Assembly: GCF_041080655.1 (NCBI RefSeq) | Contig: NZ_CP163525.1 | Location: forward strand, 9,610,001-9,674,000 | Length of the DNA stretch: 64,000 bases | Origin: Streptomyces sp. CG4 | GTDB lineage: Bacteria; Actinomycetota; Actinomycetes; Streptomycetales; Streptomycetaceae | Direction: 5' to 3' | In this document: piece after piece, positions 37,401 through 64,000 of the stretch | Layout: every line of letters starts with the position of its first letter | How positions within the stretch are numbered: position 1 is the stretch's first letter | Program-made: the position numbers and the translations under genes | The notes under the pieces: model-generated | The model's input: the letters and a program-made list of their open reading frames with translations, nothing else | Told to the model about the DNA's origin: nothing | Databases searched by the model: none

Positions 37401-39611
37401 CCCCGGGCCGCCGAACTTCCTACGTATGCCTTCCAGCACCAGCGGTACTGGCCTACGGGTGCCGACACACGGGCATCCGGCGGCGGAGGTGGCGAGATCG
37501 ACGCCCGTTTCTGGGAGGCCGTCGAGCGGGAGGACCTGGAGGCCCTGGCCGGGGAGTTGGAGCTGGGGGAGGACGTCGTGGGCGCGGTACTGCCCGCGCT
37601 GACCTCCTGGCGGCGGCAGAGTGTGGAACAGGCCGAGGTGGACGGTTACCGGTACCGGGTGCAGTGGGCGCCGGTGACCGGAATCCCAAGCGGTGCGACA
37701 CTGGCGGGCCGCTGGCTGGCGGTCGTACCGGAGGGCCTTGAGGACGACACCTGGGCCGTTTCGGTTTGGGAAGCCCTCACGGCCGCGGGCGCCGAGGTCG
37801 AGTGGTGGACGTGCGACGCGCGCGCGAGCCGTGCGCAGCTCGCCGTGCGCCTGGAAGGTACGGCGCCAGTGGCCGGGGTGGTGTCCCTGCTCGCTTCCTC
37901 GGGCGAGGTGTCCGAGGACGGCGTACCGGTGGGCGTGTCCGGTTCGGTGGCGTTGGTGCAGGCTCTCGGCGATGCCGGTGTGTCGGCTCCGCTGTGGGTG
38001 TTGACGCGCGGTGCCGTGTCGGTCGTACGCTCGGACGCGGCCGTCGATCCGGTCGGGAACGCGGTCTGGGGCCTCGGCCGTGTGGCCGCCCTGGAGGCAC
38101 CCGGCCGATGGGGCGGCCTGATCGACCTCCCGGCTGCCCTGGAGGGCACCACTGGGAACGCGCTGGCGGCTGTTCTGGTGGGTGTGGGGGATGAGGACCA
38201 GGTCGCGGTGCGCGCGTCGGGGGTCTTCGGGCGTCGGCTGGTGCGGGTGGTTCCGGGCGGGAGTGCTGGTGGGGAGAGGGGCTGGCGTCCGCGGGGCACT
38301 GTGCTGGTGACGGGTGGTACGGGTGTGTTGGGTGCTCGTGTGGCGCGGTGGGCGGCGGTGGAGGGTGCCGGGCATCTGGTGCTGGTGAGTCGTCGGGGTC
38401 TTGAGGCGCCGGGGGCCGCGGAGCTGCGCGAGGAACTCGCCGCCTTCGGGGTGCGGGTGAGTATCGATGCCTGTGATGTGGCCGATCGCGCTGCGGTGGA
38501 GGAGTTGCTGGGCCGGTATGCGGTCGATGCGGTGGTGCATGCGGCCGGTGCTGTGGTGAATGTGCCGCTGGACGAGGTGTCGCCGGAGGATCTGGCTGCC
38601 GTGTGGGCGGGCAAGGTCGCGGGTGCTGTGCATCTGGACGCGGCTCTCGGTGGGCGTCCGCTGGATGCGTTCGTGGTGTTCTCCTCCATCGCCGGTGTGT
38701 GGGGCAGTGGTGGTCAGGCTGGTTACGCGGCGGCCAATGCTTTCCTGGACGGGCTGGTGGAGGCGCGTCGGGCGCGTGGGCTGGTGGGGACGTCGGTGGC
38801 CTGGGGTCCCTGGGCCGGCGGTGGCATGGCGGCTGGTGCGGAGGCGGTCGAGGCGCTGCGGCGCCGGGGTCTGTCGGCTTTGGAGCCGGAGCGTGCGGTC
38901 GGGGCGCTGGGCCGGGTCGTGCCGGGTGGGGACGCGGTGGTGGTCGTGGCGGATGTGGACTGGGCACGGTTCACCCCGGCGTACACCAGTGTCCGCCCGA
39001 GCGCCCTGCTCGCCGACCTGCCCGAAGCACGTGCCACCCTCACCGACACCCCGGGAACATCCCGGCACCATGCGGGCGAACAGGAGTCCCCGCTGCGGCA
39101 GAAGCTCGGCGGACAGTCGGCGGACGAGCGACGGCAGACGCTGCTCGATCTGGTGCGCAGGCGGGCCGCCGAGGTACTGGGGCACGGTGACATCGGCGTC
39201 GTGGGATCGGGCCAGGCCTTCCGCGAACTCGGCCTCGACTCACTGACCGCGGTCGAACTGCGCAACCGGCTCGCCGCCGAGACCGGCCTGAGGCTGCCCA
39301 TCACTCTCGTCTTCGACCATCCGACCCCTCGTCATCTGGCGGCCTTCCTCGACGAGGAGCTGTTCGACGAGGTGGAAGACGACGCGGAGACTGCCCTCGT
39401 CGCCGAGCTGGACCGGCTGGCCTCCACGATTTCAAGGCTTTCCCCAGATAACAGCGCCAGGACTCTCGCGAAGGCGCGGCTGCGCAGCATGCTGAGCGAG
39501 CTGGGTGATCAGAGCGAGGGTGATCCCAAAGCCTCCGTGTCCCAGCAGCTCGAGGCGGCCTCGGACGACGAGATCTTCGACTTCATCAACCGGGAACTCG
39601 GCCGGTCCTGA
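25455..39611 (+). CDS. PKS gene B: three-module type I polyketide synthase (KR; KR; KR)
   Basis: The 4718-residue protein starts at ATG 25455 after ggagctgagc. The N-terminal docking helix MSSEKVVEALRASLRENERL is of a different class from those of genes A and C. Approximate residues: KS 34-460 (Cys204), AT 555-860, KR 1189-1370, ACP 1480-1545, KS 1570-2000, AT 2101-2400, KR 2746-2930, ACP 3033-3097, KS 3120-3545, AT 3651-3950, KR 4282-4470, ACP 4570-4632. The C-terminal docking tail ends SDDEIFDFINRELG. All ATs carry the malonyl HAFH signature and no module has a DH, so this subunit should lay down three consecutive 1,3-hydroxyls. The spacer from gene A is 118 bp, indicating one transcript. 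Confidence 0.97.
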   Translation: MSSEKVVEALRASLRENERLRKHNQQLRETMTEPVAIVAMACRWPGGADTPEGFWQLLADGTDAMTDFPADRGWDLDALFRHDGSGSGSAATQGGFVHGADRFDADFFGISPREALAMDPQQRLLLEVAWETVERAGIAPAALRGSSTGVFVGCSNQEYGSGLREIPEGVEGHILTGNTGSVVSGRVAYTMGLEGPAVTVDTACSSSLVALHLAAHALRAGECSLALAGGVAVMSTPGAFVEFSRQGGMATDGRCKPFAEAADGTGWGEGAGLLLLERLSDARRNGHRVLAVIRGSAVNQDGASNGLTAPNGPSQQRVIRAALASAGLSAADVDAVEAHGTGTTLGDPIEAQALLATYGQDRERPLWLGSVKSNIGHTQAAAGVAGVMKMVLAMRHGLLPRTLHVDAPSTHVDWSAGDVNLLDEPRDWPRAGDRPRRAGVSSFGISGTNAHVILEEAEAVEESAGSDAGDGGVVVWPVSARGEAALRAQAGRLLESLSGSPADVGLSLAVTRSVFEDRAVVVGSDGEELRSGLAALASGEADARVVRGTALRGRTAFLFAGQGAQRLGMGRELYEAYPVFAEAFDAVDAELPFSLREVVFGEDAERLNRTEYAQPALFALEVALFRLLESWGLRADVLAGHSIGEIAAAHVAGVWSLADACRLVVARGRLMQALPEGGAMVAVQASEDEVLPLLDEQVGLAAVNGPQSVVVAGAAEAVDEVAARFRAQDRKTTALRVSHAFHSPQMEPMLADFRAVAEGLSYERPRLPLVSTVTGEAASAEELMSPEYWVRHVRQTVRYADAVRALADQNVTRYLELGPDGTLSALAQAVLPPAGEDPEAAVAQYVAVPALRKDGEETGSLLRAVGALHAYGHSPDWSALLPGARRVELPTYAFQRARYWLADAASDPDDGQVPAVDSAFWSAVRRGDVRDLAQRLALDPDVLAPVLPALTAWHHDSMHRATAESWQYREIWTPLQSPAGSPAGVWLVPFCASDPDAAQTAEALAEAFTTAGADASPLPVAADADRARLAAAVTEAAAHHGGTVRLLSLLALTEMSHPAHADVPLGLHLNTLLVQALAETGTTARLWAATQSAVSVGAADRLTRPQQATTWGLGRTVAVEHSDLWAGLVDLPTRPDQRALSRLVALVAEPGDENELAVRESAVFARRLTRVVRDGDEARPAPRLTGTTLVTGGTGVIGAHAARRLAREGAEHLLLVSRRGPAAPGADELRRELEEAGAQVTVAACDPADRTALDELLATVPADRPLTTVLHVAGALDDAPLTAMDPERYATVLRAKLRAAVNLDEATRHLDTPLAAFVLFSSIAGALGSAGQAGYAAGNAFLDALARQRRAAGLPATSVAWGPWAGGGMADDPAVLTRLRRGGLTPMEVEPALTALQSLLAHDDTWALVCDVDWARIAAGRRGLPGGALLSRIPDAARAMAAAEDHTAGHRSGLRAELAPLGAAERRQLLLKLVRHSAATALGHPTPESIQPTRAFQDCGFDSLTAVELRNLLATSTGLTLPTTLVFDHPTPLALADHLVRELDDGTLAVGHRTTGAEPVPAGGSGGAADEPIAIVAMACRLPGRITSPEELWDLLADGGDAIAPFPADRGWDLDGLYDPDSQRPGTSYVNEGGFLSDADAFDAAFFGISPREAVAIDPQQRLLLEVSWETVERAGLDPRSLRGSRTGLFVGCGHQGYGATLTEVPDDVRGHLLTGSAASLASGRVSYALGLEGPAVTLDTACSSSLVALHLAVQALRGGECDLALAGGVTVMSTPGVFVEFSRQRGLAVDGRCKAFAEGADGTGWSEGVGMLLVERLSDARRHGHRVLAVVRGSAVNQDGASNGLTAPNGPSQQRVIRAALAGAGLSPHDVDVVEAHGTGTALGDPIEAQALIAAYGRDRGRPLWLGSVKSNIGHTQAAAGVAGVIKMVLAMRHGVLPRTLHVDAPSSHVDWSAGDVRLLTEPREWAREEDRPRRAAVSAFGLSGTNAHVVLEEPLPADVPEPPAAPQPPASVVPWLVSGRSDEALRAQAARLAGHIEARPKLSAALVGHSLAASRSAFEHRAAVVGEDRDDLLAALKAVSRGEPTPAAAVGTADSEGGLAFLFAGQGSQRLGMGRELYETFEVFAEAFDAACAHLDNELGRSLREIVFGDDEATLNRTEFTQPALFAFEVSLFRLLESWGVRPDVLAGHSIGELAAAYVAGVWSLEDACRLVAARGRLMQALPEGGAMVAVQASEEEVLPLLAGREAEVGIAAVNGPQSVVVSGTEDGVSWIAGHFEAAGRRTTRLRVSHAFHSPLMEPMLCDFLRVAESLTYHRPQIPVVSDVTGALADPGELCAAGYWAAHVRQPVRFVDDVRRLREHGVTRYLELGSDGTLTALARTCLADEPAAGRGPLLVPLLRKDRPELPSLYGALAQLHVHGADVDWTQAFGAGPGTPAADLPTYAFQRERYWLDHGTAATVGAPESARTAADTADDRFWEAVECEDVDALTQTLGLAAEQIDAVVPALASWRKRQQQHSAVDALYYQVVWKPAETEPATTAPDFAGRRWLLVLPGAPEGDDPTVTNLITALGGPDRVATVEVSGSTRTHRAALADRLREATQGNPVEGVLALASLAGTDDDGLPLGPAVVAALIQSLGDAGVGGRLWVLTRGGVSVGRSDGPVDAVQGAVWGLGRVAALEYPDRWGGLIDLPEILDRRATARLLGVLLGSGTEDQVAVRPSGVLGRRLERIPAADGDTTWHPRGAVLVTGGTGALGARVARWAAVEGARHLILVSRRGLEAPGAVDLRDELVGLGVHVTVVACDVADGDALAELLLAHPVDAVVHTAGVLDDGVIDALTPERFAAVLRTKALGALHLDELTRDRDLDAFVLFSSVAGTLGTTGQGNYAAANAFLDALAERRRAEGLPATSIAWGPWADGGMADEEVVAWRMHRGGVLPLQPALGMLALRRAIGAPRPAVMVADIHWGEFAPPFTMTRPSPLIESLPEARAAVESAGAASDRFGRGDGSGLRGQLTGLTPAEQERVLLEVVRLCAAGVLGYSGASAVPAERAFRDLGVDSLTAVELRGTLAMATGVALAATVVFDYPTPVALARHLREQLLGDVPEAVASVVGPMGVAVADDPVVIVGMACRFPGGVRDPEGLWRLLSEGGDAVGAFPADRGWDLTTLYDPDAVRRGTSYVDVGAFLEGVDRFDAGFFGMSPREALATDPQQRLLLESSWEALEGAGIAPGGLRGSRTGVFAGTNGQDYTGLLLASGEDFEGHVGTGNAASVLSGRVSYVLGLEGPAVTVDTACSSSLVALHLAVQALRGGECDLALAGGVTVMSTPGAFVEFSRQRGLAADGRCKAFSDDADGTGWGEGVGVLVVERLSDARRHGHRVLAVVRGSAVNQDGASNGLTAPNGPSQQRVIRAALASGGLKPVDVDVVEAHGTGTALGDPIEAQALLATYGQDRERPLWLGSVKSNIGHTQAAAGVAGVIKMVLAMRHGTLPRTLHVDVPSSHVDWSAGAVELLTEERAWPEAGRARRAGVSAFGVSGTNAHVILEQPVPEVAPASPGAEPLSSLVPWVVSARSRDALRAQAGRLAEFVGGDEALGAVEVGGSLLRSRSVFEHRAVVWGADREELLRGLEAVSAGELSSDGAVTGEAGEGGRTAFLFAGQGSQRLGMGRELYEEYPAFADAFDAVCAHLDTELPRSLREVVFGDDAEALNRTECAQPALFALEVALFRLLESWGVRPDVLAGHSIGEFAAAHVAGVWSLGDACRLVVARGRLMQALPEGGAMVALQATEDEVLPLLDGRVGIAAVNGPQAVVVSGAADAVEEVAAHFRGQDRKATALRVSHAFHSPLMEPMLAEFRKVAEGLSYGPPKLSLVSTVTGAPATAEELTSPDYWVQHVRGTVRFADAVGVLDGQDGVRRFVELGPDSTLTALAHSVLDGRNRVDRDLPVLVAVLRKDRAEVRSVLSALAGVFVSGGAVDWSSMLGDGVPRAAELPTYAFQHQRYWPTGADTRASGGGGGEIDARFWEAVEREDLEALAGELELGEDVVGAVLPALTSWRRQSVEQAEVDGYRYRVQWAPVTGIPSGATLAGRWLAVVPEGLEDDTWAVSVWEALTAAGAEVEWWTCDARASRAQLAVRLEGTAPVAGVVSLLASSGEVSEDGVPVGVSGSVALVQALGDAGVSAPLWVLTRGAVSVVRSDAAVDPVGNAVWGLGRVAALEAPGRWGGLIDLPAALEGTTGNALAAVLVGVGDEDQVAVRASGVFGRRLVRVVPGGSAGGERGWRPRGTVLVTGGTGVLGARVARWAAVEGAGHLVLVSRRGLEAPGAAELREELAAFGVRVSIDACDVADRAAVEELLGRYAVDAVVHAAGAVVNVPLDEVSPEDLAAVWAGKVAGAVHLDAALGGRPLDAFVVFSSIAGVWGSGGQAGYAAANAFLDGLVEARRARGLVGTSVAWGPWAGGGMAAGAEAVEALRRRGLSALEPERAVGALGRVVPGGDAVVVVADVDWARFTPAYTSVRPSALLADLPEARATLTDTPGTSRHHAGEQESPLRQKLGGQSADERRQTLLDLVRRRAAEVLGHGDIGVVGSGQAFRELGLDSLTAVELRNRLAAETGLRLPITLVFDHPTPRHLAAFLDEELFDEVEDDAETALVAELDRLASTISRLSPDNSARTLAKARLRSMLSELGDQSEGDPKASVSQQLEAASDDEIFDFINRELGRS
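25551..30100 (+). other. PKS module B1: KS-AT(malonyl)-KR(B type)-ACP
   Basis: KS Cys lies in DTACSSS. AT has GHSIGE/SHAFHS. A post-AT linker (FWSAVRRGDVRDLAQRLAL) replaces a DH. The KR has TGGTGVIGA, ALDD (B type, no Trp before the catalytic Tyr) and GYAAGNAF. The ACP is GFDSLTAVEL. It should form a hydroxyl of the stereochemistry set by a B-type KR. Confidence 0.92.
30672..31410 (+). repeat. Near-identical KS tract, module B2 copy (pairs with 40278-41016)
   Basis: About 740 bp of module B2 KS matches module C1 with only scattered single-base changes, at an offset of 9606. The tract uses GGT, GTG, TTG and CAT codons far more than its flanks. Confidence 0.85.
33676..34075 (+). repeat. Near-identical KR tract, module B2 copy (pairs with 43282-43681)
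   Basis: About 400 bp of the B-type KR coding sequence is almost identical between B2 and C1 (offset 9606). A shorter match upstream (33361-33535 with 42955-43129) covers part of the KR structural region. Confidence 0.85.
34797..35815 (+). repeat. Near-identical KS tract, module B3 copy (pairs with 44406-45424)
   Basis: About 1 kb from the ACP-KS linker through most of the KS matches module C2 at an offset of 9609. It is interrupted by a divergent patch around 34947-35005. Confidence 0.85.
36609..36985 (+). repeat. Near-identical AT tract in three modules (B3; also 41595-41971 in C1 and 46224-46600 in C2)
   Basis: About 375 bp around the GHSIG active site up to HAFH is almost the same in B3, C1 and C2. 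Module B1 (27300-27680) is related but less similar. Confidence 0.8.
38163..39035 (+). repeat. Near-identical A-type KR tract, module B3 copy (pairs with 47751-48623)
   Basis: About 870 bp covering the catalytic KR matches module C2 at offset 9588. Further matches at the same offset lie upstream (37488-37640 with 47076-47228, and 37858-38025 with 47446-47613). Confidence 0.85.
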
Positions 39612-39671
39612 GCGCCCGCGCAGCAGCAGGCCGAATCGTTCCTACCGCTACAACGTATGGGGCAAGTTCCA

Positions 39672-64000
<24,329 letters not shown>

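Larger units (their letters stand above)
34812..39360 (+). other. PKS module B3: KS-AT(malonyl)-KR(A type)-ACP
   Basis: The KR lacks LDD (AGAVVNVPLDEV instead) and has Trp in SIAGVWGSGGQAGYAAANAF, the A-type pattern, so its hydroxyl should have the opposite configuration to B1 and B2. AT has GHSIGE/HAFH. ACP is GLDSLTAVEL. KS, AT and KR tracts are near-identical to module C2. Confidence 0.92.

Overview
The window is high-GC DNA with strong G/C third-position codon bias, GTG starts and an actinomycete-type assembly line, so a Streptomyces or close relative is the likely source. It is the interior of a large modular type I polyketide synthase (PKS) cluster. No rRNA, tRNA, CRISPR array or intact insertion sequence was seen. 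Both edges cut through PKS genes.

Layout: (1) 2-3139 (+) is the 3' end of an upstream PKS gene (AT end-DH-KR-ACP), followed by a Gfo/Idh/MocA oxidoreductase (3186-4178). (2) 4179-4858 holds a decayed IS110-type transposase fragment, then a secreted S13 D-Ala-D-Ala carboxypeptidase (4859-6187). (3) A two-gene ABC exporter (8637-6533, minus) is divergent from a GT-C membrane glycosyltransferase (9028-10608, plus). (4) Two cytochrome P450 genes (13142-10681, minus) form an operon divergent from the main PKS block. (5) Three PKS genes run rightward: A (13502-25336, two modules), B (25455-39611, three modules) and C (39672 to beyond 64000, at least five modules; open in one frame to the window edge).

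Module content, left to right: upstream DH-KR; A1 DH-KR; A2 DH-ER-KR; B1 KR(B type); B2 KR(B); B3 KR(A); C1 KR(B); C2 KR(A); C3 DH without KR; C4 methylmalonyl-type AT with KR; C5 DH-ER-KR. All other complete ATs carry the malonyl signature. Two classes of docking domain support the order upstream-A-B-C. The predicted segment is a diene, a saturated unit, five consecutive 1,3-hydroxyls, a ketone placed to close a hemiketal, one methyl-branched carbinol and another saturated unit. This resembles a large polyol or polyene-polyol macrolide, but I cannot name the compound.

The most striking structural feature is that modules C1-C2 look like a tandem duplicate of modules B2-B3. Long near-identical tracts sit at a constant 9.59-9.61 kb offset, with matching KR stereotypes, and a gene boundary lies between the copies. 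The most unusual biochemical feature is module C3, which keeps a DH with intact motifs but has no KR. CTAGGG-type sites in two of the divergent promoter regions resemble PAS-LuxR (PimM-type) operators and suggest shared control of PKS, P450 and glycosyltransferase/exporter genes.
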